Source: Tribonema minus
Taxonomy: Eukaryota; Sar; Xanthophyceae; Tribonematales; Tribonemataceae
Direction of reading: 5' to 3'
DNA: 64,000 nucleotides
Assembly (NCBI GenBank): GCA_017506865.1
Contig: JAFCMP010000529.1
Span: forward strand, 1 to 64,000
The position numbers and the translations under genes were made by a program. The notes below the pieces were generated by a model. That model did not search any database. It was not told the DNA's origin and saw only the letters and a program-made list of their open reading frames with translations. Each line of letters starts with the position of its first letter. The first letter of the stretch is position 1. Of this stretch, positions 46,930 through 59,483 are shown one piece after another.

Positions 46930-49320
46930 TATGTACTGAGCAACACATTTGAGTCTCATGAGCAGCACAACCGGCAGAGTACTATGGCAGGGTCGCGCAG
47001 AAAGCGTACAAAGCACACTGTGACATATGTTTCAGCATTGGAGGGTATATGGAGTTGCACACATGTGCACAAGCATGTGTGCACAAGGCAACGCTGGCTC
47101 AGTTTGGCAAGTAGCGATGGTGTTGCAGAAAAATGAAAGTCATTGATTAGTAGTAGTAGACGCTCCCAGCACAGCTACACTCTCGCAGCGCCTGCTGCAG
47201 CAGTGCTCGCTGTGTATATGATGTACTACTTTAGTTTGACAAAAAGCTGCTGCATACAGGCTAAAGCTGGAACGTCTGACTCAGAGTGGCTGCCAGCTGA
47301 CGCAGCAGCGGCTCAGGCTGAAATCAACAGGTACCAAACAACTTGAAGCGAACTTGTGAACTCATGAGCGCCACCGCAACTTCCAGCCACCGTTACCGAT
47401 GATTCGATTTCTCGAGAGGTGACTGTCCAGCACTGAGTGTTTGTTGCGGTGATGCTGCATGCATCTGCTGACGTCTTAGGCGGCGCTGCGAGCACGGCAA
47501 TGGCTCCGCGACCATCGTCTTTGCCAAATCTACCGGTGCATCATCTAGTTCAAAGCTAGCGGTGCGAGCGACGGAAGTCGCAGACTGCAGCGCCGTGTTA
47601 AATTGCAGACAGCTCAAGCAGCCTGCCAAGGGAGTGTGGTACTGTAGCAACCTTAGCATTTAAGGCTAGGGTCTGCAACCCTAGTCCCAAACCCTTACCC
47701 TATCATTTAACATTCTAAGTAAAAAGAAGGGCGAGGGCACTAAAACTTGAGGTCAACGACCTTGCTTGCGCTGATGAGACCATGGCCGTAGATGGGGTCC
47801 TTGCCCTTGTCACCCAGGTCGTAGCTGCACTGCTTGAGATACTCCTTCATCTGGTCGACCGAAATGCGCCCCTTCTTCTTGCCGCGAATCAGCGCAGCAA
47901 CACCTGCTACATGCGGTGTCGCCATTGACGTCCCTGCGACGAACGCATAACGCGTGGGTATGCCGTACCTCGGCATAGAGAACAGCGCCTCCTTGGAGAG
48001 CGCCGCTGAAAGAACATAGTCAAACCTGACAAGAACAACAAAATGAGATTCATGGGTGTTCGTGACAGTGCAGAACACGTAGGGATGTGTGCCAGCATTC
48101 AATGAGAAAAATAAACTGCATATAATATAATCATATAATGTGACTCTATCATACCTGATACTGCGCATAGCAACGTATACACTACTATTTGACTGGCAAA
48201 ATACGGCATGAGTCACACTGTGTTAGTAGGCGCAATCGAATGCACTGCCAGGCACCACAGTACAAGCACCTGTGTCCTGCCGGAACGGCTACAAAGCCAC
48301 ATGATGCATCTCAAAACGTATACCGTAGAGCATATGGGCTTTGACATTTTGATGAGTGCACATGTAACGTAAATATGCATGCCTACATATGTTACACTTG
48401 CGGTTCAATGCTGAGAACGCGCTGATCAAGGCAGTACTGGCATGGCAGTCCACTGGCACACCATGACGCTCATGTGAATGTAATAAGGCTTCAGCTATGC
48501 TGTAAAGCACTCAGAAACTTTTTTGCTCAGGCTGCTGTATGTGTTCGTTGGGGGCCCCACAGGCCCTGGATGACCTGCATGCCTGCTGTTCTACTACCTG
48601 TTGGCATGACACACTGTGCTGGTGTGCTGCTGGCATTGGAGCTACTAGTATTGAGTGCGCCATTGTGCTCAGAGCCTGTGCGTGCTCTGTATGCTTCGCA
48701 TCATGAGAGCCCAGCATAGGGAGCTGTGTGACATCAAAGACATTGTGGCGCAAGCAGTACCTCTGAGTCATTCACTATCTGTGTGTAAAACTATGGCAAC
48801 TGACGTTACGGTAGTCGCACCTGTAACAGGAAGTGCTGAAGACACCCGTGTTGAGGGTGTAGCTGCACGTCTCCTGCGTGGCACCCGCAGTCCTGTTAAC
48901 AGCCATGTTGTTGCCGCCCGGGGCGGAGAAGTCAATGGCGCTGCCGGTGTTGGTGTATGATGAGCTCCCGTTGAGTTTGGCATTCTTGGGGTCCTTAGCC
49001 CAGAAGGTGGGGCCAGTGGCGGCCACCGAAATGGTCCACTTGTTTTCTGGTCGAAAAGAAACATCAGCAACACATCAGAAGAAATGGCGAGCTTATTGTT
49101 AACGCACATTGTGGATGGATGCGAGGCCTGGCCCAGGGGCTCGGAGCCCCACTGCCAGTGGAAGAAGCGACCGCAGATCCTGGACCAGTCTGTTCTGGTG
49201 CTCACTTGTACGTTCAAGGGGTTACCATAGCGGACTTCGAAGTTGCATGCAGGTATCTTTTGCCATCAGTGACATTGGCATACTCATGTCTTCAGCTGCA
49301 CAGCGTCTCATAGCGTGTCG
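46930..49320 (-). repeat. Right arm of the inverted segmental duplication
   Basis: Counterpart of 5490-8020. It covers intron 2 (part), exon 3, intron 3, exon 4 and about 800 bp downstream of the complete subtilisin gene. The homology ends short of the retrotransposon insertion at 46499. Confidence 0.82.
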
Positions 49321-52300
49321 GGGCTCAAGAATATTTGCTATGGCCATGATATAACTCTTGGACCAGGACCTTCTGCCATAACGATTGTGATAAGGGCCAG
49401 GGCTTAAGCATTATTTTAAATGACTCCTCCTGCCATTATGATGAGGGCCGGCTTGTCAAAAGGTTTAAGCAACTAGTAGTTGACATTGAACTTCAAGTTT
49501 GTAAGCACACTCACATGTAAAATTGAGTATATAAATATGCAAACAGTGACTTTCAGGTGCATCACACAAGTAACTTTCAGGTGCATCACACCCTGGGCCA
49601 GTCACCTGCAGCAGTTCCAACTGTTACATCAAGAGGTGTCAGCTCAGCTGCTGCAGTGCACTGTATTGAATTTCGCAACATATTTGATCCATCTCAACAG
49701 TAATCGTCGCCCGGTTCAGGCACCAAGCGCGACCTCAGAACTAAGCTCTGCAACTCCTCTTTGTCGTTCACAAACTCATTGACCTAAGCAGCTTTAAGTT
49801 ACCAGAGCTGCTTGCGAAGAAACGGTCAACTTGGTGTTTTCTTGGCAAATTGAATGTCACATTGTGTTGAATATATATCAGAATCTGATCTCGGAACTTC
49901 TGGTTCGTCACTTGCACGACCACAGCGCACACCCCATACACCACCATAGCTGCAGAGGTTTCAAAGAGTTCACATAGCTGATGATGACCGTAGCCTTACA
50001 TTCGCTGTGCATAGTGTCACTATGCGTAGAGGAGGCAGCTGTTGAACAGCAAGCCGCTTGAAGCCACTGGCAGCTGACAATGTACTGGGAGGTCTCGATT
50101 GCAGTTGATTGAATGGGTAAGTGAGCACAAGTCACTGACTACAGCCTGCAGCTGTTGAAGTAACAGACTCTGACTCGGAGGTCAAGATGTACCGACTTTT
50201 AAATGTTTAGTTTTTAAAGTTTAAAACAGGAGCATCATGATGCGGCAGCACCTCTGCACTGCTTCCGCTTTGCGGAAACACCTAGTAGGTGGCGAAGCAG
50301 GCATTACTTATCATCAAAAGCGTATATTGAAATTGTTTTTTATATAATGTAATGATTCATTTAAGGCATATATATGTACTACGGTATAAGGTGTATGCAA
50401 TCCTAATCATGATGCAGTGACTGGCGGGAACAGCTCTGCGAATTTGCAGATATCATGATGCTGATATGAGTGGCTTCGGTTTTTGACAATTGTCCAGCAT
50501 ATCAATGACATGATAGTATGATACTGCAATTTGAAAGTCAGTCTGAAACTTTGGCGAAGTCTGGTTGAACCCTGTCAGCGTTCGCTGCTCAAGTTCAACA
50601 TGATGTTGAGGTTTTTAGGTGAATTGACCGGTATTGGAGTTGATTAGGATTCCGTGATGAGCACTGAGCACTTTTCAAACTTCAATGTGGATCGAACTTA
50701 TGTACTTTGCCAAAATTGACAGTTGAGGTCAATGTTACAGTTAAAGTCCGACTTCAGTATGGTATATCTCGAGATCCTGATGGTAAAAAAAATCTTTCAA
50801 AGTTGCGCCGCATTACATATTTCTGGGGATAACTAACACATCCACATCATCATAATTGAGAAAAGGTCATTAAGTCTTGCAGAGTTCACCCCAGAGGGCC
50901 TCAGGCTGTAGGTCAAGTTTTGAATTCAGGTCCCGTTTTTTGCAATTCAAAAAGTGACTGACTCAGAGCCTCTGAGTCTGGTGGCACATGCTTCAAAATA
51001 CGCTTTTAGCGCAGCATGTTATAATGTTGAGGTTTGCTCAAGACATAGTATTCCTGGTTCAACTTGCCAAATATGCCTCAAATGCGCCGTATTTGTGTGG
51101 CCAAGTAGTACGTTTTGTGCAACCCTTTGGCTACTCTGAGTCTCACCTGCAAAGAAGGCAAACAAGTCCGTCTGCGTGTCCATTTGGACAGCGTCGTTGC
51201 CGCCGGCCACCACCACCGTAACGCCGCGGTCGTGCGCAAACGAGAAGACCCGGTTGTACATCTGAATCCACATGCTGACGTCGCTAGCTGTGTAGCCATC
51301 CTCCGGCGAGCCGGTGACGTTGGAAAGAGAGCCCAGGCTCATGCTGATGATGTCCACACCCGCTGCCACCGCGTAGAGTATGCCCCCCACGACCTGAGGG
51401 TCGTAGCCAAAACCCATATCGGAAAGCACTTTGACCAGCACCAGGTTTGCCTCTGGTGCTACGCCGATGGTGCCCTTGCCACCGAGATCAGCGCCAGCCA
51501 CTGTGCTGGCGGTGTGGGTGCCGTGGCTGAAGTCCAGATCACCAGGGTTGTTTGCTAGTGTGTAGTTGAACGCCAGCTGCTCATCTACGATGAAGTTGTA
51601 GCTGAGGGACTGGTCGTAGCGCTTGATGGCGGGGTGGTCGAGGTAGAACCTGCCAGTGGCAGTGCATGCAATGCAGCAACTTCAGACGATGAATGAAATA
51701 ATGAAATTGTGTCACGGTGCTGCCAGTGCTCCAGGATCAAAAACACAAAAACGTGAACCGTCATCCAGTCTTGCAACTTAACTTTAACTTCTGTGAGACC
51801 ACTATTCTAATTTAAAAATTGTGGTGACAGCAGCCATCAAATTTTTTGAAGTGAACTCAGACTGTCTGCAACTGCCTGCAACCATGATAGTATTACTATG
51901 ATAGCAGCTGACTATCATAATGGACCGGGACCCGGTGTGGAGAGAGCACACATTGCCAATCTGTGAAGTTGAAAAAATATAGTTCTCAATGACTAGTCAG
52001 CTGCACTGCAGTTAAGGTACAGTAAGTGCAAGCTGTCACAGTTACTGTTATACTAGTCACTTATAGTTGTGAGAGCGTGTCTTCAGTACGGAAAGGTGTC
52101 ACGTGTTCGGTAGGCCAGCTCCAGCTGGCACTCGTAGCCCAACACAGCCTGAGGAGGTGCAGCACTGCTGGCAGCTACTGACAGCGCTCTTGAATGCGCG
52201 TAGACTAAGTGTAGAACTTCAAGGTGGTGAGCGGGTTTCAAATCTGAATCAACGTGCGGCGACACGAAGGCTCCAGGTTGTTTAGCACGAGCTATCCGTA

Positions 52301-55300
52301 GCATTCTTGTTGCCTCACCTACGAGCGGTAGCGTAGCAGGCATAGTGCGTGTCAGGAAAGGCTGCCTTCAAGTTGTCTGTTATTATATCGGATAACTTTT
52401 GAAGACCGTGACGGTATGTGAAAGCCGTTGTGGGAGCATCAAAGCCTACTAGTACCACCGTGACGGTGAACGAGATCATAATGAGTCACGAGTCGGACAT
52501 TGTTTGGACACTCTAAGTGTCTGCCAATGAGACCTCACTGATCACCCTGATACAGCCTGGTACTACGCGACTTTTGCTTCATATCTACGGTGCACTTGAG
52601 AGCTTGTTATTATTAAGCTCTTACAAGTGGATTGTCGCTTGAACTTGAACTTGCACGGTTCTCATGCAATTCGAACGCAGAGTGTCTCACTGGCAGACTG
52701 CATGTTGCTCAGAGGTTTAAATTGCAAGAAACAGGACCTGCCAGTACATTGACCTACTAGACAAGCCGCTTGAGGCTAATAGCATCAAATCACTTTCAAA
52801 CTGAGTCATTGACAATTTGTAAAGTTTAACTTCAAGCCTGGTTGAACTTTACTCAGGCTCACTGACAGGCTGCCAGCGTTCGCTGCAGCATTTCGACATG
52901 ATGTAACAGTTGAGGTTATTAGGTGAAGGACCAGGCAAAGCCTGTCAGTGAGAGTTAAGGCTGGAGGATCGAACTGCGAAAAATGGGACCTGTCAATGAA
53001 TCGGGAAAACAGGACCCAGCATCAAACCACTTTGACGATTCGGCAAAGTCTGGTTGAACCCTGCCAACGTTCAATGCTCGATTTCAACATGATGTCGAGG
53101 GTGTTAGGCAAAGGCACCAGTGTTGAAGCTGGTTAGGATTCCACGATAAGCACTGAGCATATTAAAAACTTCAATTTGGAGTTGAACTCCTGTACTTACC
53201 CAAAGCTCACAGTTGAGGTTAATGTTCAAGTCCAACTGCCAGTGGGTCAACATGGCATATCTCAAGATCCTGAGCGTAAAAAGAATCTTTTGCTTCACTT
53301 AATTTTTTTGTTCCTGGAGATGCCTATTACATGGCCATGGTGAGCGTTCAGGCTAAACACATTGCACACTTCGTTTGAAGTTGACACTTGCCAATAAGCA
53401 AAATTTAAAGTTGAAGTTGAGCTCAATGTTCTCATTGTCGGACAAGTCCAAGTTCTAATTTTAAAAGAGTCAGTATGGACTCGAGTTACTGTTACTGCAA
53501 CAGCGTTTGTGGACTTGTATTTATAAAGGCACATTGGCAACTTGAATGGAGGCGGGGTCGCCAATGCATTTGAATTGTTTGTGTCAACGCAGCAGCCTAG
53601 TCTGCACTACGCCCTACTGTAACACTACTACCTCGCGATCCGAACGAGCATAAAATGAATTATTGTTTTTGTCTTTAAACTTGCTACATGCATAATTGTA
53701 TGATTGAATTGTAATATTATTATATTATAATTAAGTTCTAGGTAATGCCATGATACTAGATATAATATATCATCAGAGTTTGGCAGATTCTGAAGTCCAC
53801 TGGAGGGTCCACACCTTTTGATCCCGTTTTGAATTCAGTTACTGTATTTAAATCAAAGCTTGTGTTTTGCAAATCAATTTTTGTTTGTAGACAATGTCAT
53901 CCAGCAGACTAAGTCTGACTGAGTAAATAAGAAGTATTAGACTTAGTCTATCAGTTTTTGCGTAGGCTCTTACAATTAGTAACTTACATTGAATGCTAAG
54001 AGTAGATGACATTGTGCGCTCATTCAGTCTAAGGACATGACACTGTGTGTGTGTGTGGCATTGTGTGCCAGCGCGTTTTAGTCACGTCGCCAACTACTGT
54101 AACGTATACTTATACCAGCCTGAGGCTGCTCATTGAAAAGCTTGATCAGTGCACCCACGCCTGGAATACTAGTAGTACTAAACAGCTTCCACACAGACTG
54201 TCAGATTCTGAAGTCTTTTGACTAGACTACTCACAGTAATATTGTGGCACTGTTTGACTCGTGGCCAATGACTGCAACAGCGGCGACTCGGACCACCGTG
54301 ACGGTTATTGGTGGAAGGCACTTGCGGCTAAGTTAAATTACTCCTGGTCACCTAAAGCTCTACGATCTTTGGATTCGATATCATAATAACCAGCCTGAGG
54401 ATAATCATGATTTTGGGAAATGTCGGGCATTCTCGATGCATTGTCGGACACATCATGACTGCACCGTGACCCAGGCTTTTGGAGGCGTTGCGCACCCACT
54501 GGCAGCTACAAAATTAAAAATATGAAAAGCTGAACGGTTTGCTGCCACACCACTGGTGGCACTATTGGAGACTGAGTGCTCGCTCATCTTGAAGCTCCTT
54601 TCACGGTGTAACTGTAGTGGGAATTGTAGGAACTTTCCGCTTGACGGCATCGGGTACCGAATTGGATATCGTCGTGAAATGATTGCGCAAGAATTGTCAA
54701 CAGTGGAGACAGTCACTATTAGTGGAGACACAGTCACTATCATTGTTACTGTAACACTGCTGCCAGCGTGCTTCATCTGATAAACCTGATAAACCGTATC
54801 CCCTGCAGCCTGGTCAGCTCCCAATATCTGGCAGTCTGCACAATTTGTGCCACCTTCAAGTTCACTTTCTCCCGCTCGAGGTTCAACTTGCGCTCGGGAC
54901 AGGGCATAGTGATTTCCGTTTTGCCTGGCGCGCACTGTGGCACCAGCCAGTGACAGAGTTGCCGATCAAAGTTTAAGACTTTGACAGTAAACAGTCTGAG
55001 AATTGCCTGCATTTGATGATGCAGCAGCTTATTAGCGCACAGCTACAGTAACTGTAACAGTTATGTGGACCCGGCCGTGCTATTATAAATCAGTTTGCCA
55101 TTGGGGCGATTCCATGATGACAGCAGCTGCTGCTGTGCTCAGCATGCTAAATTAATAACGAGAAGTTCGACTCCATCGATTCTTGGACTACACCAACGAC
55201 AGCTTAGCTGTGCACGGCAAGGGAGCTGATAATGCAAGGTTGTTGAGGTTCTTGAGGTTTGAGAGACTCAGCGTTCGAGCCTCAGATTTGTCTGGCCTGG

Positions 55301-57031
55301 GGCCGAAAACTTGGGTTGTGCATCAACCCGAATCCCATTTTTGAAATGGGACCCGAAGGACACTGTGTGTGACACTGACACCCATAACTTTTAAATTATA
55401 AATTCATGAACTTCTTGAACTTTGGAAGTGACTTTCAAACTTCAACACCTGTTCTGAGCCATGCGTCAGGCTGCCGGTGGAGGTTATATTATCAGGCAGC
55501 AGCTTCGTAATACTAACTTTAAGTTATTGAATGCCAGTAGTTTTCACCGGTCCGGGACATCACTGAATATACAGCCTGAGGGGGGGTCACGATATAAGAG
55601 CGGGTCCGTCCCGCCAGCCTCACCGCTCTTATACTGTGACCGCTCTTATATCGTCCTGGGGCTTAACTAGGGTTAGGGCTTAACCCTAGGGTAACCCTAG
55701 TCCTAGACTTAGGGTTTGAAGTATTTAAGCAGGTTTAGTGTACCAACAGTTGCAGTTGGCTTTGAATTAAGCCGGAAAGCAACCGCACCGTGCGCTATAC
55801 GCTGTGACTGATTGATTTTATATGCGCTTGAGCGTTGTTGAGTGTCACGCAAAATCCGCTGTTCAAGCATCTTTCGTGAGGCGGCTAGTGGTTGGTGGAC
55901 ACGATATAAGAGCGGTCTGCGGCAGCCCCGAGCTGCACCAAACCGCTCTTATATCGACCAGATCCGTGTTCAGCCGTCAGACCGCTCTTATACCGTGACC
56001 GCTCTTACATCGAGCGCTCTTATATCATAGCCGCCACTGTAGTCGACTTTCAAATTGGCCGATGTCGGTTTGACAAACTTTGAAACTGTTACAATTCGGT
56101 TTGAGTCGACTGATTGACCCACTGGTGGCATTTTTGAAATATATTTCGACCCGAATCCTGATCGGGCATACCTCTGAGTCACCCCCTACACTCAGTCTGT
56201 CAAAAAAGTCGCAATTCTGTTGTTGTGTACCGGTACCGGTACCGGTTGAAAATGTTTTCGCGCTACGCGCAACTGGTGCAATCAATGATGGCAGTACGGA
56301 GCACCTCTGCAATTCAGGTTCAAAAATTCAGAATCTGAATCCACTGGCAGCTGCTGCAGTCAGTCCCTGTGGTCAGCAGGAATTGAATTTAAAAACTGTT
56401 AAAGTAACTGCTAGTACAGTAACAGTTACTACAGTAGTTTTTAAGATTACTGAAGTTGCCAATGGCATCATTGTCGTGGTGTTCGCTGCACTCACCCTGT
56501 GTCCAGCACAGCAACGGTGGCGCCCTTTCCTTTAAGGCCAGCGTTGAGGGCTCGGTCAGCTCCGATGGCCTTTCTGGACCACTGCAGCGGCCGGTAGTCT
56601 GGCTCTTTGAATGCGGGCAACAACCTTGCAGCCGCTGACCTCGCCGCGTCGACGAGCGTGTCATGATCCTCGTGTAGCCTGCGGCCGCCGGCGGCGCCCC
56701 CCAGTAGTTTGTCAGCTTCTGGAATGAAGCGGCGCTTCACGCTGCGAAACACGCCAACCACGTCCGCCATCTTCTTGACGCTGGTGATGGACTGTGCCGG
56801 ACCAATTATGGTGGCCATGCCGATCTCGGGATGGTAGGAAGTGATGTCGGCGCCTGTAGCCCTGATTGCTTTCTTCATCGTCGTTGTGTACTCGCTAAGT
56901 GCGCCGGCACTAATCTTGGAGCCCAGGCTGGCGTGCTTGGAAACTAGCGCCACCCACTCCTGCTGCGTGTTGCCATCACCGAGAACGGCGACAGCCGAGG
57001 CCAGCAAGGCCGCTACGATAGCCAATTTCAT
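47740..57031 (-). CDS. Secreted subtilisin-like serine protease (S8), 4 exons, complete
   Basis: Exons 57031-56496, 51649-51147, 49046-48821 and 48025-47740 join in phase to 516 residues. The start MKLAIVAALLASAVAVLG is a signal peptide and is preferred over codons further upstream. An inhibitor-I9-like propeptide spans about residues 25-110, ending before a dibasic-rich stretch. The catalytic triad is intact: Asp177 in AVLDTG, His221 in SHGTHTA, Ser455 in GTSMATPHVAG; the oxyanion Asn is in VVVAGGND. Expected role is secreted or vacuolar proteolysis after removal of the propeptide. Intron 1 is 4.8 kb and repeat-rich. Intron 3 begins and ends with related sequence (CAG|GTGCGACTAC, CAG|GTTTGACTATG). 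A duplicate of the last two exons lies inverted at 5765-7186. Confidence 0.94.
50500..50795 (+). repeat. Dispersed intronic repeat, copy 1
   Basis: About 290 bp that recurs, same orientation, at 53025-53290. Shared blocks: GTCTGGTTGAACCCTG, TCAACATGATGT, TTAGGATTCC, AGCACTGAGCA, ACAGTTGAGGT and CATATCTC.AGATCCTGA. This copy lies in intron 2 of the subtilisin gene. No coding potential. Confidence 0.85.
52820..53295 (+). repeat. Dispersed intronic repeat, copies 2 and 3
   Basis: The full copy at 53025-53290 lies in intron 1. A partial one at 52840-52930 carries GTTGAACTTTACTC..GCCAGCGTTCGCTGC..TTTCGACATGATGT. Several short blocks are shared with 50500-50795. Confidence 0.8.
54244..54385 (+). 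repeat. Dispersed short repeat copy
   Basis: Same family as at 13440-13690, 21785-21842 and 25484-25572. It contains TGTTTGACTCGTGGCCAATG, TTGGTGGAAGGCACTTGC, GTCACCTAAAGCTCTACGATC and GGATTCG. An extra CACCGTGACGGT lies inside. Confidence 0.78.
55588..56032. repeat. Cluster of GATATAAGAGCGGT inverted repeats
   Basis: The 14-mer or its complement ACCGCTCTTATATC occurs, with small changes, near 55591, 55624, 55640, 55899, 55944, 55980, 55999 and 56014. Copies face each other over 20-35 bp, forming hairpins. One more copy sits upstream of the gene at 57691. They could be ends of tiny inverted-repeat elements or a repeated regulatory site. Confidence 0.8.
55664..55705. repeat. Interstitial telomere-like repeat
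   Basis: Degenerate GGGTTA/TAACCC units (CTAGGGTTAGGGCTTAACCC), adjoining the hairpin cluster in intron 1 of the subtilisin gene. Confidence 0.65.
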
Positions 57032-57099
57032 CGCACCGCCGGGTCTGCTGTGCTGCTGCTGGTGTGCAAACAACTTGAAAACTTGAAGAACTTAAAACT

Positions 57100-58280
57100 T
57101 GGCTCGGCGGTGTGTGACCCCCGCGACTGGCGGGGAGCGGACGTCTTCTCCCGAGAAGCCGCGGCCCTTCGGATGCAAATGCAAATGCTCTGCTTCTTCT
57201 CTGCTTCTCAGATCAGCCCCGGCTCTTCAAATTGGCCAAAGGGAAGACCATGATCAGTCGAGGCGGGCCGCTCAACCCCTCGAGCTCCCTCTCAAACCAC
57301 ACAACCTGTTTTTTTGCAACTCGAAGTGCATCAGTTTGCAGTTGCCATGAGTTGCAGTTGCAACTCATCAACAATTCACCCGGATTTCCAACGCTTGCAC
57401 AGCGGCCTGAAATGCGTGAAATGCGTGGAATTACATCCAGGATTTGATTCGCCATGTCATGCGGGTCAGCAAATCAAGTTGAAATATTTAGTGAATGCAG
57501 TTGGCAAGAAGCAATGCGTTCACTGTATATTGCGTTTCCAATCCATTTTGCTGTACTTTGTCTGTGCTCTGACATCATCATTTGTCGGCACCCCGGGCAG
57601 GGCGGGGCGGGGCGGGGCGGGGGGCGGGGCGGTCACCCCGAAAGGCCGCGTCCCTTCGCAATGGTGCCAATAGAGAGTTACAGCGACGGTCACGATATAA
57701 GAGCGGTCCGTCCCACCAACTCCACCGCTGTTAGAGCATCTCTCCACCGGTGCCTTCTTCTTGGCCGTCCAACAGCGGCTCGTGGCAGTCAAAGGCTAGC
57801 CACTTAATTGACGTGTCCAGCTAAAATCTTGCTGGCCGAGTATCGCCACACCGGCAGCATCAAGCTGGCTCATTTGCCACCCTTCGCAAAATTCCCCACC
57901 AGCCTGCCAGTGGCGCGAGTCGCTGTGCTTGCGCTGTGCATGCGTGCAGCTGCTTTGTTGCGTGCACGCATCACAAAGTCATGAAGCATGCACGTTGCTC
58001 GCGTGAAAACAGGTGCAAGACATTCATGGTGCTAGCTACTGCAGCTGCCAACGCGCACGTGCGATGTGTGCTGCAATAATGCTGTTGCTGTGCTATCGAA
58101 TGATGTACATGGCTATGATAAGCTGTACGCACAAGCTGTAGGTTGCGTGGTATTCGTTGTGCAATGCCTGGTGGTGATATGCAAAAACCATGCGTCATTG
58201 ACTGCCAGGATCCGCTCCGCCCATCCGCGACCCTGAAACCCAAAAAGCAACCGAGCACTTATGCTATAGTGAGGTCAGTC
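57100..58280. other. No gene recognised upstream of the subtilisin gene
   Basis: Holds a GGGGC-rich stretch (57597-57632, repeated GGGGC units) and one copy of the GATATAAGAGCGGT hairpin unit at 57691. The promoter of the subtilisin gene should lie at its start, but no core element stands out. Confidence 0.4.
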
Positions 58281-58289
58281 AAGACCCTC

Positions 58290-59040
58290 AAACTGTTGAA
58301 GTTAGATAATAGAAGGTTGTTGGCCTCACTCAGACGCACCAGAAGAGCTCTTGGTTGTTGAAGTTGAGATTGGTGGAGCCATGCTATTGCACGTTGAGCA
58401 GTGATATGACAGTTGAAGTTGGCATGAAGTTGAAGTTTGAATATCACCGTTGAAGTTCAATACCACATCAGGATCAATATCAACTTCAACAAGCGAGTAG
58501 TCGGCAGATGCCCCTGACATAGGGCTACAGCATGCCATAACCCAACTTCAATACCAGTTCTGTCCTGGAGACTTTACTACTGGACAAGCGCCTCGGTTGC
58601 TTCTTGGCTTTCAGGGTCGCGGATGAGCGGAGCGGCAGCTGCATCCCATATGCGAGCTATAGTCGCCTCCAATCTCGCCTCCTATCGCACTGGAGGCCCT
58701 GATTGGCGTGAAAACGACCTGGATGCTAAAAAGCGACGCCAAGGCAAAGTAGCCTTCGTTGTGTCATAGGACATTGTGAACTGCACCATTGCATTCACAG
58801 GAAACGCACGATTCGAATGACCTACTTCAAGTTCAAATTAAAGTTGATCATCAGGACTTAGGTAACTTCAACAGCCCAACTTCAACTGATGCTCATAATT
58901 GCAACTTCAATTATCTATTGAACTTCAACCCCTTTTGCACTTTTGAAACTTCAACATCAATATGCTCTACCTCAGCAAGGCGACCAGCACAGTCAGAAGT
59001 TATGGTAACTTCAACATCATAGAGATACTTCAACTGCGAT
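58290..59040. repeat. Dense cluster of TTGAAGTT / AACTTCAA motifs
   Basis: About fifteen copies of the 8-mer or one-base variants in 750 bp: the first half reads mainly TTGAAGTT, the second half mainly AACTTCAA, giving a loosely symmetric layout. The sequence GGATCCGCTCCGCCCATCCG upstream (58210) recurs reverse-complemented (with small changes) at about 58618. No gene recognised. Confidence 0.75.
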
Positions 59041-59127
59041 GTTTGGGCTGATCATTATTGTTGGCTGCAAACCCAAGTCGCTTTCTAACATTATTGTTGG
59101 CTGCAAACCCAAGTCGCTTTCTAACAT
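59041..59127 (+). repeat. Short tandem duplication
   Basis: A 38-bp unit beginning ATTATTGTTGGCTGCAAACC occurs twice back to back (59054 and 59092). Confidence 0.85.
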
Positions 59128-59365
59128 CCAGCGTCGCTTTCATGCCAATGAAGACCTCTGGGTCGACAAGATTGTAATGGCTGGTGCCCGGTCACTCAGC
59201 AGCAGCCACACACCACATCATGCCGCCGTGTGTGACAGCGCAGCCAAGTCGTGGCCGCCGCCGCGGTACTGCAGCCTGCTATAACAATACTGCCCTGACT
59301 TGCTGATTGCGCATGCCACCAGATTCTCTACAGAGAACGGCATTGCAGCTTTTGCAGGCTCACCT

Positions 59366-59483
59366 CATTGACAGTGGCGCTAAAGTCAGCGATCTGATTG
59401 GCGGGTTTAACGACAATGCCCATGATGCCATAGACCAAGCGCAGGTTGGGATGCAGTCGATGAACTGCGGCAGTTAGGGAGGG
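59366..59483 (-). CDS. Candidate exon of an unrecognised gene
   Basis: After a GCCGCAG acceptor the frame encodes HRLHPNLRLVYGIMGIVVKP and ANQIADFSATVNE, then |GTGAGC. The clean hydrophobic-amphipathic pattern and strong donor suggest real coding sequence. It may belong with the exon at 60579-60687. I do not recognise the protein. Confidence 0.45.

Noticed and set aside
49080..49217. Extra coding exon (TDWSRICGRFFHWQWGSEPL) before protease exon 3
   Set aside because: The joined exons 2 and 3 already give a continuous family-like sequence in phase, and the left duplicate has lost this frame; treated as conserved intron.
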